A stretch of 64,000 nt of DNA, taken from assembly GCF_026262645.1 (NCBI RefSeq), contig NZ_SHNO01000001.1, forward strand, positions 620,001 through 684,000, written 5' to 3'. Made by a program: the position numbers and the translations under genes. The notes below the pieces were generated by a model that was not told the origin of the DNA, did no database searches, and worked only from the letters and a program-made list of their open reading frames with translations. This DNA is from Candidatus Marimicrobium litorale (GTDB taxonomy: Bacteria > Pseudomonadota > Gammaproteobacteria > Pseudomonadales > Halieaceae). How positions within the stretch are numbered: the stretch's first letter is position 1; each line of letters begins with the position of its first letter. This document shows, piece by piece, positions 9,081 to 18,893 of the stretch.

Positions 9081-10601
9081 ATGTGTGGTTTAGTAGGGCT
9101 GGTCGCGAAATCAGACGTTGCGCCGGAAATCTATGAGGCGTTGACGGTTTTGCAGCATCGCGGCCAGGATGCGGCGGGCATCGTTACGTGTGGTGAAGGG
9201 CGTTTCAGCCAGCGCAAGGCGGAGGGTTTGGTGCGCGACGTTTTTCGACAGCATCATATGCAGCGCCTCAGTGGAACCATGGGTATCGGACATGTTCGTT
9301 ACCCAACGGCGGGAAGTTCGGGAATCGCCCTTGCGCAGCCGTTTTATGTGAACTCGCCCTACGGTATAGCCATGGCGCACAATGGCAACTTGACCAATTC
9401 AGACACGCTCACCAGGGAGATTTTTCAGGACGACCTGAGGCACCTGAATACAGATTCTGACTCGGAGGTTCTCCTCAACGTCTTCGCACACGAACTGCAG
9501 AGTCTTGGTAAATTGAGTCCCGCCCCGGAGGATATTTTTACGGCGGTAGAAGCGGTGCACCAGCGGTGTAAAGGTGGTTATGCGGTAATCGGCCTACTGG
9601 TGAACTACGGCGTTTTCGGCTTCCGGGATCCACTGGGTATCCGTCCGTTAGTAGTTGGTATGAGGGAAACCTCTGATGGCCCAGAATACATGATCGCTTC
9701 CGAGAGTGTCGCTCTCGATGTATTGGGTTTCACTCTGCTTGATGATGTTGCCCCCGGCGAAGCCATTTTTATTGACCAGAATGGACAACTCCACCGCCGC
9801 AAGTGTGCCGAGGCTGCGATTCTGTCGCCGTGCATATTTGAGCATGTTTATTTCGCCCGCCCCGACTCCTTGATGGACGGAATCTCTGTCTATAAAACGA
9901 GAATGCGTCAGGGAGAGGCGCTAGCTCGCAAGGTCCGACGTTTGCGTCCGGATCTCCATATCGATGTCATTATCCCGATTCCGGATACCAGTCGTATTGC
10001 CGCCCAGTCCATGGCCTACGAGTTGAATATCAAATTTCGTGAAGGGCTGATGAAGAATCGTTACATCGGGCGAACATTTATTATGCCTGGTCAAAACCAG
10101 CGCAAAAAATCTGTGCGACAAAAGTTGAACCCGGTTCCACTGGAATTTTCCGGTAAGAACGTCATGCTGGTCGACGACTCCATTGTGCGTGGGACCACCT
10201 GCCGACAAATTATCGAAATGGCACGGGAAGCGGGTGCTGAAAATGTGTATTTTGCGTCAGCGGCACCGGCCGTCAGATATCCAAACGTCTATGGTATTGA
10301 TATGCCTGCGGCCTCCGAGCTCATTGCCCACGGCAGAACCGACGAGGAAATCTGTGAATTGATCGGAGCCGATTGGCTGGTGTATCAGGATCTGGAGGAT
10401 CTGGTCGCGTGTTCGCTGGAGGGTAACCCGAAGGTTAGTGGTTTTGATTGTTCGGTGTTCAATGGTGAGTATCTCACAGGGGATATCGACCAAACCTATC
10501 TGGATCGGATAGAGTCCCTGCGTAATGATGAGGCCCAGGCGGAGCGACGCATCGAGTTGCAGACCGAAGGTGCCGTAGTCGGGCTGCATAACGATGTATA
10601 G
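9081..10601 (+). CDS. purF: amidophosphoribosyltransferase PurF
   Basis: PurF catalyses the committed step of purine synthesis, replacing the pyrophosphate of PRPP with ammonia from glutamine to make 5-phosphoribosylamine. The N-terminal MCGLVGL exposes Cys2 as the class II glutaminase nucleophile. The glutaminase motifs HVRYPTAG and HNGNL follow. The C-terminal half holds the PRPP-binding loop VMLVDDSIVRGTT. 506 aa is the standard length. Start ATG 9081 follows AGTGAGGTG. metZ begins 9 bases after the stop. Confidence 0.98.
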   Translation: MCGLVGLVAKSDVAPEIYEALTVLQHRGQDAAGIVTCGEGRFSQRKAEGLVRDVFRQHHMQRLSGTMGIGHVRYPTAGSSGIALAQPFYVNSPYGIAMAHNGNLTNSDTLTREIFQDDLRHLNTDSDSEVLLNVFAHELQSLGKLSPAPEDIFTAVEAVHQRCKGGYAVIGLLVNYGVFGFRDPLGIRPLVVGMRETSDGPEYMIASESVALDVLGFTLLDDVAPGEAIFIDQNGQLHRRKCAEAAILSPCIFEHVYFARPDSLMDGISVYKTRMRQGEALARKVRRLRPDLHIDVIIPIPDTSRIAAQSMAYELNIKFREGLMKNRYIGRTFIMPGQNQRKKSVRQKLNPVPLEFSGKNVMLVDDSIVRGTTCRQIIEMAREAGAENVYFASAAPAVRYPNVYGIDMPAASELIAHGRTDEEICELIGADWLVYQDLEDLVACSLEGNPKVSGFDCSVFNGEYLTGDIDQTYLDRIESLRNDEAQAERRIELQTEGAVVGLHNDV

Positions 10602-10609
10602 GACCTAGT

Positions 10610-11815
10610 ATGAGTGATCAGGACGAACAAGATCCATTGGCTACCGCGCATCCAGATACGCTAGCGGTGCGCAGTGGTATTCACCGTACGCAGGAGGGTG
10701 AGCATTCAGAGCCAATATTTGCCACTTCCAGCTATGTTTTTGAGAATGCCGAACAGGCTGCGGCAAGGTTTACGGGTGAGTCTGCGGGAAACGTGTACTC
10801 TCGGTATACTAACCCCAGTGTTCGCAGCTTTGAAGAGCGGCTCGCAGCGCTTGAAGGTGCCGAGGCAGCCGTGGGAACAGCGTCCGGTATGTCAGCAATT
10901 CTCAGTATATGCATGGCATTTCTCAAAGCGGGTGATCATGTTGTGTGTTCAAGGGATGTTTTCGGCACCTCGGTGAATCTGTTTAGCCGATATATGGAGA
11001 AATTTGGCGTTGCGGTGACGTTTGTTCCTTTGCTTGATGCGGCTGGCTGGAAAAATGCTGCTCGACCTGAAACCGCCATGTTTTTTCTGGAGACGCCATC
11101 CAACCCTCTATGTGAAGTGGCCGATATACCGGCAATGGCTCGATTGGCGAAAGAGCATGGGGCGTTACTGGTTGTCGATAACTGCTTTTGCACACCCGCA
11201 CTGCAGCGACCTCTGGAATTGGGAGCGGATATCGTGGTGCACTCTGCGACAAAGTATCTCGATGGACAAGGGCGTTGCGTCGGCGGTGCTGTGGTGGGGA
11301 GCGCCGATATGATGCAGGAGATTGTCACTTTTCTTCGTACATGCGGGCCGACCATGAGCGCTTTCAATGCCTGGGTGTTTCTCAAGGGGCTGGAGACCTT
11401 GCGCCTAAGGATGGAAGCTCACAGCCGCTCTGCGATAGATATAGCGCGCTGGTTAAAACCTCAGCCGGACGTCGAAAAAGTATTCTATGCGGGCTTGGAG
11501 GATCATCCGGGTCATGCCCTTGCTGCTCAACAGCAATCGGCTTTCGGAGGAGTTCTTTCGTTCACCATTCGTGGAGGTCGCGAGCAAGCGTGGCAGTTTA
11601 TCGACGGCGTCAGAATCATGTCCCTCACCGCTAACTTGGGCGACGCAAAGACAACGATAGTGCACCCGGCGACAACAACCCATGGTCGCTTGTCACCGGA
11701 GCAGCGCAAACAAGCAGGTATTAGCGATAATCTCGTACGTGTCGCGGTGGGTCTTGAGCATGTGGAGGATCTCAAGGCTGATTTGCACCGCGGTTTCGAC
11801 GCGATACGCGCTTGA
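10610..11815 (+). CDS. metZ: O-succinylhomoserine sulfhydrylase MetZ
   Basis: MetZ makes homocysteine directly from O-succinylhomoserine and sulfide, a one-step route to methionine. It is a Cys/Met-metabolism PLP enzyme. The PLP lysine is residue 215 in SATKYLDGQGRC, and the phosphate-binding SGMSAI and Tyr-containing YSRYTNPS motifs are intact. Position immediately after purF is the same as in Pseudomonas and supports MetZ over MetB or MetC. ATG 10610 is preceded by AGGA. Confidence 0.93.
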   Translation: MSDQDEQDPLATAHPDTLAVRSGIHRTQEGEHSEPIFATSSYVFENAEQAAARFTGESAGNVYSRYTNPSVRSFEERLAALEGAEAAVGTASGMSAILSICMAFLKAGDHVVCSRDVFGTSVNLFSRYMEKFGVAVTFVPLLDAAGWKNAARPETAMFFLETPSNPLCEVADIPAMARLAKEHGALLVVDNCFCTPALQRPLELGADIVVHSATKYLDGQGRCVGGAVVGSADMMQEIVTFLRTCGPTMSAFNAWVFLKGLETLRLRMEAHSRSAIDIARWLKPQPDVEKVFYAGLEDHPGHALAAQQQSAFGGVLSFTIRGGREQAWQFIDGVRIMSLTANLGDAKTTIVHPATTTHGRLSPEQRKQAGISDNLVRVAVGLEHVEDLKADLHRGFDAIRA

Positions 11816-11992
11816 TCGATAGTGCTGACAGTCTTTACGGGGGCAGGCGTGTGACCGGCTCAATGTTTAAGTTCTGCGCGGTGCAAGCGCGAAGCATGAC
11901 GATGGGATGTGATGTTTTGTTTTGCTGCACTCTTGGAAGCCGATGCGCCTTTATCATGGGCTGGAGTGAGCCGGTAGACGAGCGGAGTCAAA
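11816..11992. other. intergenic gap, no gene recognised
   Basis: This 177-base gap separates the biosynthetic run from the MoxR operon. A short open frame across it (11812-12015) has no recognisable product and no RBS, and it reads into moxR in another frame. No clear terminator or promoter was found by eye. Confidence 0.5.
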
Positions 11993-12985
11993 ATGGATAT
12001 CAATCAGCCGGTTAGTGAAATGAATCGCAAGGACGCGTCAGTCAGCAAAAACGTGCGGGGCCTTCAGGGCCTGATTGACGTAGCGGTTTCCGAGATAAGC
12101 CAAATTCTTCTTGGCAAAGAGCCGCAGATCAGACTTGCACTGTGTTGTTTGTTTGCGCGTGGTCACCTGCTCATTGAAGATTTACCCGGGATGGGTAAGA
12201 CGACCCTCTCTCATGCGCTCGCCTCTGTGCTGGGGCTATCCTGGACGCGTGTGCAATTTACCAGTGATCTGCTTCCGGCGGACATTCTCGGCGTATCAAT
12301 TTTTGATGCCAAAGACTCAACCTTTACGTTCCATCCCGGCCCCGTTTTCACTCAGCTTCTGCTGGCAGATGAGATCAACCGGGCAACCCCGCGCACGCAA
12401 AGCGCATTATTGGAGGCTATGGCGGAAGGGCAGGCGACGGTGGAGGGTGAGACCCGACCGCTACCGCAGCCTTTCTTTGTTATAGCGACACAGAATCCGG
12501 TCCACCAGTCTGGCACTTATCCCTTGCCTGAATCACAACTGGATCGTTTCTTGATGCGCCTTGAACTGGGCTATCCTCATCCCAAGGCGGAGCGAGAGAT
12601 GTTTGAGCGGCGTCACAGTGCCGCGCAGGAAATCAGGAATCCCCGGCAATGTATTGATCCTGATCAGCTTGACATGATTCGCCAGGCTGTCAGTCAGGTG
12701 CACGCGTCTGAGGACTTACTAGATTATTTGCAGCGACTGGTTGCTCACACCCGCCAATCTCCGGAGTTCGAGGTCGGGTTGTCGCCGCGCGGCGCGCTGG
12801 CACTTCTTGATTGTGCGAAGACTTGGGCGGCTATGCATAATCGTGGTCATGTCGTCCCCGAAGATGTACAGCAAGTATTATCTGCAGTTGTGTCACACCG
12901 ATTAATACCCAGCGGTGACTACGCCGGGGATGGCGACGGGCTTGTCGACCTGTTGTTGCGCGACGTGGACGTCATTGGCAGCTGA
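11993..12985 (+). CDS. MoxR-family AAA+ ATPase
   Basis: MoxR ATPases act as chaperone-like motors that help mature partner proteins, usually encoded beside them. The 330-aa protein has Walker A (PGMGKTT, residues 65-71), Walker B LLLADEINRA, sensor 1 IATQNP and the C-terminal lid helices. It is followed by a DUF58 gene and a transglutaminase gene, the usual three-gene module. ATG 11993 has no strong RBS; a second ATG lies at 12020. Confidence 0.94.
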   Translation: MDINQPVSEMNRKDASVSKNVRGLQGLIDVAVSEISQILLGKEPQIRLALCCLFARGHLLIEDLPGMGKTTLSHALASVLGLSWTRVQFTSDLLPADILGVSIFDAKDSTFTFHPGPVFTQLLLADEINRATPRTQSALLEAMAEGQATVEGETRPLPQPFFVIATQNPVHQSGTYPLPESQLDRFLMRLELGYPHPKAEREMFERRHSAAQEIRNPRQCIDPDQLDMIRQAVSQVHASEDLLDYLQRLVAHTRQSPEFEVGLSPRGALALLDCAKTWAAMHNRGHVVPEDVQQVLSAVVSHRLIPSGDYAGDGDGLVDLLLRDVDVIGS

Positions 12986-12995
12986 GCGAATTTCA

Positions 12996-13994
12996 GTGGG
13001 CTTTCTCTCGCATAAAGGCGGTAAGCGCGAATACAGAAATCGTCTGCGTGTAGGGTTTGAAAAATGGGTCAATCGGCGTATCCCCCCGGCGCGGAAAATC
13101 ACGCTTAATCAACGACGTATTTTCATTTTTCCCAGTCGTATCGGTTTGTTTTTTAGTGTGTGTCTTTTGGTTATGTTGATAGCCGCGATTAATTTTGAAA
13201 GTAACTTGAGTTACGGCCTGACGTTTCTTCTTATGACGCTTTTCATTGTTGCAATTCTGCACACCTACGCTAACTTGTCGGGCCTGACTATTCGAGCACT
13301 GCGGGCAACCCCGGTCTTTCCTGGGCAGCTGTCCGATTTTTATCTCATGGTGGAGCGCAGTAAGAGGCGGGATCATTTCGCGCTCTATTTTGCCTGGCCG
13401 GACGGCAGCGAGATTCTTGTCAATCTGGTTGATGAGGATAGCATTCGTTTTCAATTGCATGTGCCGGTGGATAAAAGAGGTTGGTTCAATCCCGGGCGAT
13501 TGTTGGTGGAGTCGACCTACCCACTGGGGCTACTGCGTTGTTGGACATGGATTGATCTCGATATTAGCGCGCTGGTTTATCCGGCCCTTATTGCATCTCC
13601 CGATCTGCCGGGGCTGGCGACGGACTCGCCGGATGGCGCCGCGGTGCCTGTGCCAGGTAATGATGATTTCTATGGGTTCAGGGACTACCGCGTTGGTGAT
13701 TCGCTGCGTCAGGTGCATTGGAAAGGTTTGGCTAAGGGGCAGGGCGTTCAGACTAAGCAATATACCGCCTATGCGGATCGCAGCGTTTGGTTGGACTGGG
13801 AGCAATTTCCCGGGGCGGGGGTTGAGCAGCGCCTTTCGCACTTATGCTACTGGGTATTGGCATTCGAGGAGCAGTCGGAAGAGTACGGCCTGCGTCTACC
13901 CGGATTGGTTATTCAGCCTGCCAGCGGAGAGAAGCATCGGGATCGAGTGCTCAAGGAGCTTGCACTGTTTGGTTTCGAGGGTGCTGCCTCGTGA
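12996..13994 (+). CDS. DUF58 domain protein (MoxR partner)
   Basis: The protein has two membrane helices near the N-terminus (about residues 45-90), an extracytoplasmic beta-rich part, and the DUF58 core with DDFYGFRDYRVGDSLRQVHWKG. DUF58 proteins resemble von Willebrand A folds and are encoded with MoxR ATPases; the molecular role is unknown. The open frame extends back into moxR. I choose GTG 12996, 10 bases after the moxR stop, giving 332 aa, because the upstream part is cysteine-rich shadow sequence. The RBS is poor, so the start is tentative. Confidence 0.88.
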   Translation: MGFLSHKGGKREYRNRLRVGFEKWVNRRIPPARKITLNQRRIFIFPSRIGLFFSVCLLVMLIAAINFESNLSYGLTFLLMTLFIVAILHTYANLSGLTIRALRATPVFPGQLSDFYLMVERSKRRDHFALYFAWPDGSEILVNLVDEDSIRFQLHVPVDKRGWFNPGRLLVESTYPLGLLRCWTWIDLDISALVYPALIASPDLPGLATDSPDGAAVPVPGNDDFYGFRDYRVGDSLRQVHWKGLAKGQGVQTKQYTAYADRSVWLDWEQFPGAGVEQRLSHLCYWVLAFEEQSEEYGLRLPGLVIQPASGEKHRDRVLKELALFGFEGAAS

Positions 13995-16033
13995 GTGTTT
14001 TACAACAAGTGCCTCGTAATGCCCTTGTATGGGGAATCATTTGTCTGTTTGCTCTGGTTGCGCCGCACGCGGTGAGACTCCCGCCATGGGTTCTAGTAGT
14101 GTATGTGATAGCCGTTGGCTGGCGCTGGCAGGTCTACAGGGGTCGGTGGTCCTTTCCTCGCCGGAAGTTGAAGCTGGCTATGATTGTCAGCAGCTTTGCG
14201 GGCATTTACTTTAGCTACGGTTCATTTGTCGGACTAGAGCCCACCGTAGCCCTGTTACTGACCGCTTTTGCTTTCAAGTTTATCGAGTTGGCTCATCGCC
14301 AGGATGCATATGTACTAATTTTCCTTGGTTACTTCGTGTGCCTGACCGAATTTCTTTTCAGCCAGGACTTGCTGATTACGTTTTATTCCTTGTTGTGCGT
14401 GACGCTGTTGACCACAACTCTGATTGCGCTGCACCAACCGGGTCAGCACCAGTTTAATCGCCGCACTATTCGTCTCGCCTTCGTCATGCTGTTACAGGCA
14501 TTGCCGCTAATGGTCGTTTTGTTTCTGTTGTTTCCTCGTATCGGCCCACTATGGAAAATGCCGACAAACAGCAATGCGGGCACGACCGGCATGAGTGATT
14601 TTATGAAGCCGGGGGATATAGCCAGCCTGACTCAATCCGATGACGTCGCCTTTCGGGTAAAATTTGAGGGTGACATTCCACCCTCATCTGAACTGTATTG
14701 GCGTGGACTAGTGATGAGCAAGCTGGAGAATGGCGCTTGGTCTACCCTCGGCTTGTACTCAGTTCCGGCCAGGGAGGCGCGACCCCAGACGGTGTCGACG
14801 GTAGGCGAGCCGCTCGCCTACAGTGTCATTATGGAGCCAACGAACCAGCAATGGCTGTATGGATTGCGGTATGCGGTCTCTAACACGCCCGGTGTAATGG
14901 CGACGCCAGATTTCCGCCTTGTCTCACCAACACCTGTAGAAGTTGAGTACATTTACCGTGCGCTGAGTTGGACGGGGGCCGAACTTGAGCCCACGTTGTC
15001 CGAATGGCGTCGGAAAACAGAAACGAAACTGCCTCCCAATGCGAACCCGCGCAGTCGTACGCTTGCTCTTGAAATGCGGGATTCTGTACAAACTGATGCG
15101 GCGTTCGTCTCGTTGGTCATGAATAAGTTCACTACGGAGACTTATGTTTATACCCTGAGGCCGGGTCAACTGCTGGGGCAGCATGCTATTGATCAATTTC
15201 TGTTTGATAGCCGTCGAGGCTTTTGTGAGCATTACGCCTCCGCGTTCGTGTTTATGATGCGAGCCGCCGGGATTCCCGCGAGGGTCGTAGCGGGCTATCA
15301 GGGAGGCGAAGTGAATCCCGTTAACAGGACAGTCATCGTCCACCAGTTTGATGCTCATGCCTGGGCCGAAGTTTGGATACAGGGAAGAGGTTGGGTGCGT
15401 GCCGACCCAACGGCGGCTGTATCACCGACTCGCATTGAAATGGGTCTGGAAGAGGCGATGGAGTCAGAGGGCAGTTTTCTCTCCGATATTCCTCTCTCGC
15501 CGGTGCGCTATCGCAGCGTCGCACTGTTGAACGAACTGCGATTGCGTTATGACGCGCTAACCTATGGTTGGCAAAGTTGGGTAGTAGGCTTTGACAGCGG
15601 TCAACAAATGCAGCTTCTGCAGCGGGTTTTCGGAGAAATTAGCGCACGAACCTTTATTGCCGCTTTCATTGGCAGTTGGGCGCTGGTGCTGATTCCTGTT
15701 GCGATATCGCTGTTTCGCGGAAAAGAGACTTTCCCGGTGAGTCCGGCAGATAAGCATTACCGGTTATTCTGTGACCGGCTTTCGCTTGTTGGCTTGATAC
15801 GGGTCAATGGCGAGGCGCCGGGTGACTTTGCAGCGCGCGTTGCAGCGGCAATACCTGAGGAATCAGAGCAAGTATGGAATATCACCGCGCTCTACGCCCG
15901 CATGGCTTATGAGACACGCGCTGGCGGGAATGGCGATGACCAAAGTGTGCTGAAAGAATTTATCCGAGCTGTCTCTGGATTTAAGCCCAAAGTACAACGC
16001 AATGCCGGAGGCGATCTGAATCTTTCCGTCTAG
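13991..16033 (+). CDS. TgpA-like DUF3488/transglutaminase membrane protein
   Basis: A 680-aa inner-membrane protein. The N-terminal 180 residues contain about six membrane helices (DUF3488). A periplasmic transglutaminase domain follows, with a complete Cys412-His457-Asp472 triad (GFCEHYA, DAHAWAEVW, DPTA). A further helix near 610-630 precedes a C-terminal DUF4129-like segment. The Pseudomonas aeruginosa relative TgpA is essential and is thought to act on the cell envelope. Start GTG 13991 overlaps the DUF58 stop by four bases (GTGA), which fixes the start against a longer spurious frame and implies coupling. Confidence 0.93.
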   Translation: MSVLQQVPRNALVWGIICLFALVAPHAVRLPPWVLVVYVIAVGWRWQVYRGRWSFPRRKLKLAMIVSSFAGIYFSYGSFVGLEPTVALLLTAFAFKFIELAHRQDAYVLIFLGYFVCLTEFLFSQDLLITFYSLLCVTLLTTTLIALHQPGQHQFNRRTIRLAFVMLLQALPLMVVLFLLFPRIGPLWKMPTNSNAGTTGMSDFMKPGDIASLTQSDDVAFRVKFEGDIPPSSELYWRGLVMSKLENGAWSTLGLYSVPAREARPQTVSTVGEPLAYSVIMEPTNQQWLYGLRYAVSNTPGVMATPDFRLVSPTPVEVEYIYRALSWTGAELEPTLSEWRRKTETKLPPNANPRSRTLALEMRDSVQTDAAFVSLVMNKFTTETYVYTLRPGQLLGQHAIDQFLFDSRRGFCEHYASAFVFMMRAAGIPARVVAGYQGGEVNPVNRTVIVHQFDAHAWAEVWIQGRGWVRADPTAAVSPTRIEMGLEEAMESEGSFLSDIPLSPVRYRSVALLNELRLRYDALTYGWQSWVVGFDSGQQMQLLQRVFGEISARTFIAAFIGSWALVLIPVAISLFRGKETFPVSPADKHYRLFCDRLSLVGLIRVNGEAPGDFAARVAAAIPEESEQVWNITALYARMAYETRAGGNGDDQSVLKEFIRAVSGFKPKVQRNAGGDLNLSV

Positions 16034-16046
16034 GGTGAGTGAGGCC

Positions 16047-16076
16047 TCTGCCAGCCCGTGCAATCAGGCTGGCAGA
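16047..16076. terminator. perfect 10-bp hairpin between convergent genes
   Basis: Arms TCTGCCAGCC and GGCTGGCAGA (16047-16056 and 16067-16076) enclose a 10-base loop in the 55-base gap between the transglutaminase gene and acnB. The stem is perfect but there is no T-run on either side. It probably ends or protects both transcripts rather than acting as a classic Rho-independent terminator. Confidence 0.55.
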
Positions 16077-16088
16077 AGCGTCATTGGA

Positions 16089-18704
16089 CTATAGCGCCAC
16101 TTCCTGAATTTCCGTTGCGGCAATGCGTGCGCCTTGTTCTGCACTGTCCTGAAATTCCTTGATCTGATCAAAGTTCAGGTAACGATAGATATCGTCTGCC
16201 ATCGAATCAAGGTTCTTCGCATACTCGAGATACTCCTCCGGGGAAGGAAGCTTGCCCATAATGGCACCAACCGCCGCAAGTTCAGCGCTGGTCAGATAGA
16301 CGTTGGCGCCATCACCAAGACGATTGGGGAAGTTTCTTGTCGAGGTCGATAACACGGTTGAGTTGGCCGCTACGCGGGCTTGATTACCCATGCAGAGCGA
16401 GCAGCCGGGCATTTCTGTGCGTGCTCCAGCAGCGCCAAAGATATTGTAATAGCCCTCCTGCATGAGCTGGTGTTCATCCATCTTTGTTGGTGGCACTAGC
16501 CACATTCGCGTTGAAATACCGCCTTTGTGCTGTTGCAATAACTTACCGGCGGCGCGGAAGTGGCCGATATTAGTCATGCAGGAGCCGATAAATACTTCAT
16601 CTACCTGGTCGCCAGCGACGTCGGAAAGTAACCGGGCATCATCCGGGTCATTGGGCGCGCAAACGATGGGCTCCTTAACGTCGGCAAGGTCTATCTCGAT
16701 TATCGCCGCGTACTCGGCATCTGCGTCTGCTTTCATCAGCGACGGATTGTCCAGCCACTCTTCCATTTTGCGCGCACGGCGCTCTAATGTGCGCGAATCG
16801 CCATAGCCATCTGCGATCATGGATCTCAAGAGTACGACATTCGAGCGCAGGTACTCGGTAACAGAGTCTTCTGATAAGTCGATTGTGCATCCTGCGGCCG
16901 AGCGTTCGGCAGATGCGTCAGATAGTTCAAAGGCCTGTTCGACGGTGAGGTCACTGAGCCCTTCAATCTCGAGAATGCGGCCAGAGAAAATATTTTTCTT
17001 TCCTTTCTTTTCCACGGTCAGCAGGCCTTGCTGTATGGCGTAGTAGGGAATCGCGTGCACGAGATCGCGCAGAGTGACACCGGGCTGCTTTTCGCCCTTG
17101 AATCGCACCAAAACCGATTCGGGCATGTCCAGTGGCATAACGCCCGTTGCGGCTGCAAATGCAACAAGGCCTGAACCTGCGGGGAAAGAAATACCCATAG
17201 GAAAGCGGGTATGTGAATCGCCACCGGTGCCGACAGTATCAGGGAGTAGCATACGATTAAGCCAGGAGTGAATAATGCCATCCCCCGGTCGCAGAGAGAC
17301 GCCGCCTCTGGTCATAATAAAGTCCGGCAGTGTGTGCTGGGTATCGATGTCTACGGGTTTGGGATAGGCCGCCGTGTGGCAGAAGCTCTGCATTGTGAGG
17401 TCGGCAGAGAAGCCAAGGCACGCGAGATCTTTAAGCTCGTCGCGGGTCATCGGTCCGGTCGTGTCCTGTGAGCCCACAGTCGTCATTTTCGGCTCGCAGT
17501 AAGTGCCGGCGCGAATGCCATCGGTACCGCAGGCGCGGCCGACCATTTTCTGCGCGAGGGAGAAGCCCTTGCCCGTATCAGTGGGCTGTTCAGGCTTGCG
17601 GAACAGTTCGGATTCGCCGAGAGAAAGCGCCTCGCGAGCTCGAGCAGTTAGTCCTCGGCCGATAATCAGGTTAATCCGTCCGCCTGCCCTGACTTCATCC
17701 AGCAAAACGTCGGACTTCAGCTCAAACTCAGACAATACATCGCCGGACTCTGACAATATTTTTCCATCGTATGGCCGAATCTCGATGACGTCGCCCATGC
17801 CTAGCTCGTCCACGGGTGCCTCGAAGACTAATGCCCCCGCATCTTCCATGGTGTTATAAAAAATCGGGGCGACCTTGCCTCCGATGCAAATCCCGCCCCC
17901 TTTTTTATTGGGCACACCGTCGATGTCATCACCGAAAAACCAGAGAACAGAGTTAGTAGCGGACTTGCGAGAAGAGCCTGTGCCAACTACGTCGCCGACA
18001 AAAGCGACCGGGAGGCCTTTCGACTGTATCTCAGCGACCTGCTTCATGGGGCCTGTAACGCCTTGCTCTTGGGGCTCAAGGCCGTCACGAGTCATTTTAT
18101 ACATAGCCAGGGCGTGCAGGGGGATGTCAGGCCTTGACCAGGCGTCCGGCGCCGGAGAGAGATCATCGGTATTGGTTTCGCCGGTGACTTTGAATACGGC
18201 TACTTTTATGGAGGCCGGTACTTCATCCTGATTCGTGAACCATTCGCCGTCGGCCCAGGATTGCATCACACCCTTTGCGTTTTCATTGCCCTTTTCAGCG
18301 AGCTCTGCGACATCGTGAAAGGCGTCAAACATCAGCAGCGTGTGCTTGAGTTCGCGAGCAGCTTGCTGGCCCAGTTCCTTGTCTCCCAACAAGTGAACCA
18401 GCGTTTCGATGTTATATCCTCCGTGCATATTACCGAGCAGAGAAACTGCCCGACTGCGGTCTATAAGAGGGCTTTTGGCTTCCCCTTTGATGATGGCTGA
18501 AAGAAAGCCGGCTTTGACGTAGGCGGCCTCATCAACCCCGGGCGGTATACGCGTTGTGATAAGGTCGAGCAGAAACTCTTCTTCCCCGGCAGGTGGCGTC
18601 TCAAGAAGCTCTACCAGCCCCGCTGTTTGTTCAGCGCTGAGGGGTTTTGGCGGAATGTTCTGTGCGGCCCGTTCGGCCACGTGTTCGCGATACGCGTCTA
18701 GCAC
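16089..18704 (-). CDS. acnB: bifunctional aconitase / 2-methylisocitrate dehydratase AcnB
   Basis: AcnB interconverts citrate and isocitrate in the TCA cycle through a labile [4Fe-4S] cluster. The HEAT-like N-terminal domain, swivel domain and catalytic domains occur in the AcnB order. With the start chosen here the cluster ligands are C709, C768 and C771, one residue off the E. coli numbering (710, 769, 772). I choose GTG 18704 because AAGGAG lies 7 bases upstream and the N-terminus then reads MLDAYREHVAERAAQ, the family start. The open frame continues 22 codons further without resemblance. Length is 871 aa. Confidence 0.97.
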   Translation of the reverse strand: MLDAYREHVAERAAQNIPPKPLSAEQTAGLVELLETPPAGEEEFLLDLITTRIPPGVDEAAYVKAGFLSAIIKGEAKSPLIDRSRAVSLLGNMHGGYNIETLVHLLGDKELGQQAARELKHTLLMFDAFHDVAELAEKGNENAKGVMQSWADGEWFTNQDEVPASIKVAVFKVTGETNTDDLSPAPDAWSRPDIPLHALAMYKMTRDGLEPQEQGVTGPMKQVAEIQSKGLPVAFVGDVVGTGSSRKSATNSVLWFFGDDIDGVPNKKGGGICIGGKVAPIFYNTMEDAGALVFEAPVDELGMGDVIEIRPYDGKILSESGDVLSEFELKSDVLLDEVRAGGRINLIIGRGLTARAREALSLGESELFRKPEQPTDTGKGFSLAQKMVGRACGTDGIRAGTYCEPKMTTVGSQDTTGPMTRDELKDLACLGFSADLTMQSFCHTAAYPKPVDIDTQHTLPDFIMTRGGVSLRPGDGIIHSWLNRMLLPDTVGTGGDSHTRFPMGISFPAGSGLVAFAAATGVMPLDMPESVLVRFKGEKQPGVTLRDLVHAIPYYAIQQGLLTVEKKGKKNIFSGRILEIEGLSDLTVEQAFELSDASAERSAAGCTIDLSEDSVTEYLRSNVVLLRSMIADGYGDSRTLERRARKMEEWLDNPSLMKADADAEYAAIIEIDLADVKEPIVCAPNDPDDARLLSDVAGDQVDEVFIGSCMTNIGHFRAAGKLLQQHKGGISTRMWLVPPTKMDEHQLMQEGYYNIFGAAGARTEMPGCSLCMGNQARVAANSTVLSTSTRNFPNRLGDGANVYLTSAELAAVGAIMGKLPSPEEYLEYAKNLDSMADDIYRYLNFDQIKEFQDSAEQGARIAATEIQEVAL

Positions 18705-18780
18705 CTTGGAACTCCTTTGCAATATTGCCCTGGCCACAGTTGCGCTGTGGCACATTGTCATGAGGTTCAAATCGGGCGGC

Positions 18781-18809
18781 AGTATAGCTTAGAGTCGAAA
18801 TAAGATAAA
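18781..18809 (-). promoter_or_regulatory. probable acnB promoter
   Basis: On the reverse strand a TATACT -10 (18781-18786) sits 17 bases from TTTATC (18804-18809). This would start transcription about 70 bases before the acnB GTG. The -35 match is modest. Confidence 0.45.
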
Positions 18810-18839
18810 CGAATCAAGTGCTTATATCTCGCATTCACC

Positions 18840-18859
18840 CGAGTGATACCGTACACTCG
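18840..18859. repeat. inverted repeat in the acnB/DUF1289 divergent region
   Basis: Perfect 6-base arms CGAGTG and CACTCG separated by 8 bases. It lies upstream of both divergent genes and has the size of a dimeric repressor site. No regulator can be assigned. Confidence 0.4.
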
Positions 18860-18893
18860 CAGGCAGCGAGATAGGTCGGATATACCCCTTGAA

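Noticed and set aside
11812-12015. 67-aa forward frame between metZ and moxR
   Set aside because: No RBS, no similarity, and it runs into the moxR coding sequence in another frame.
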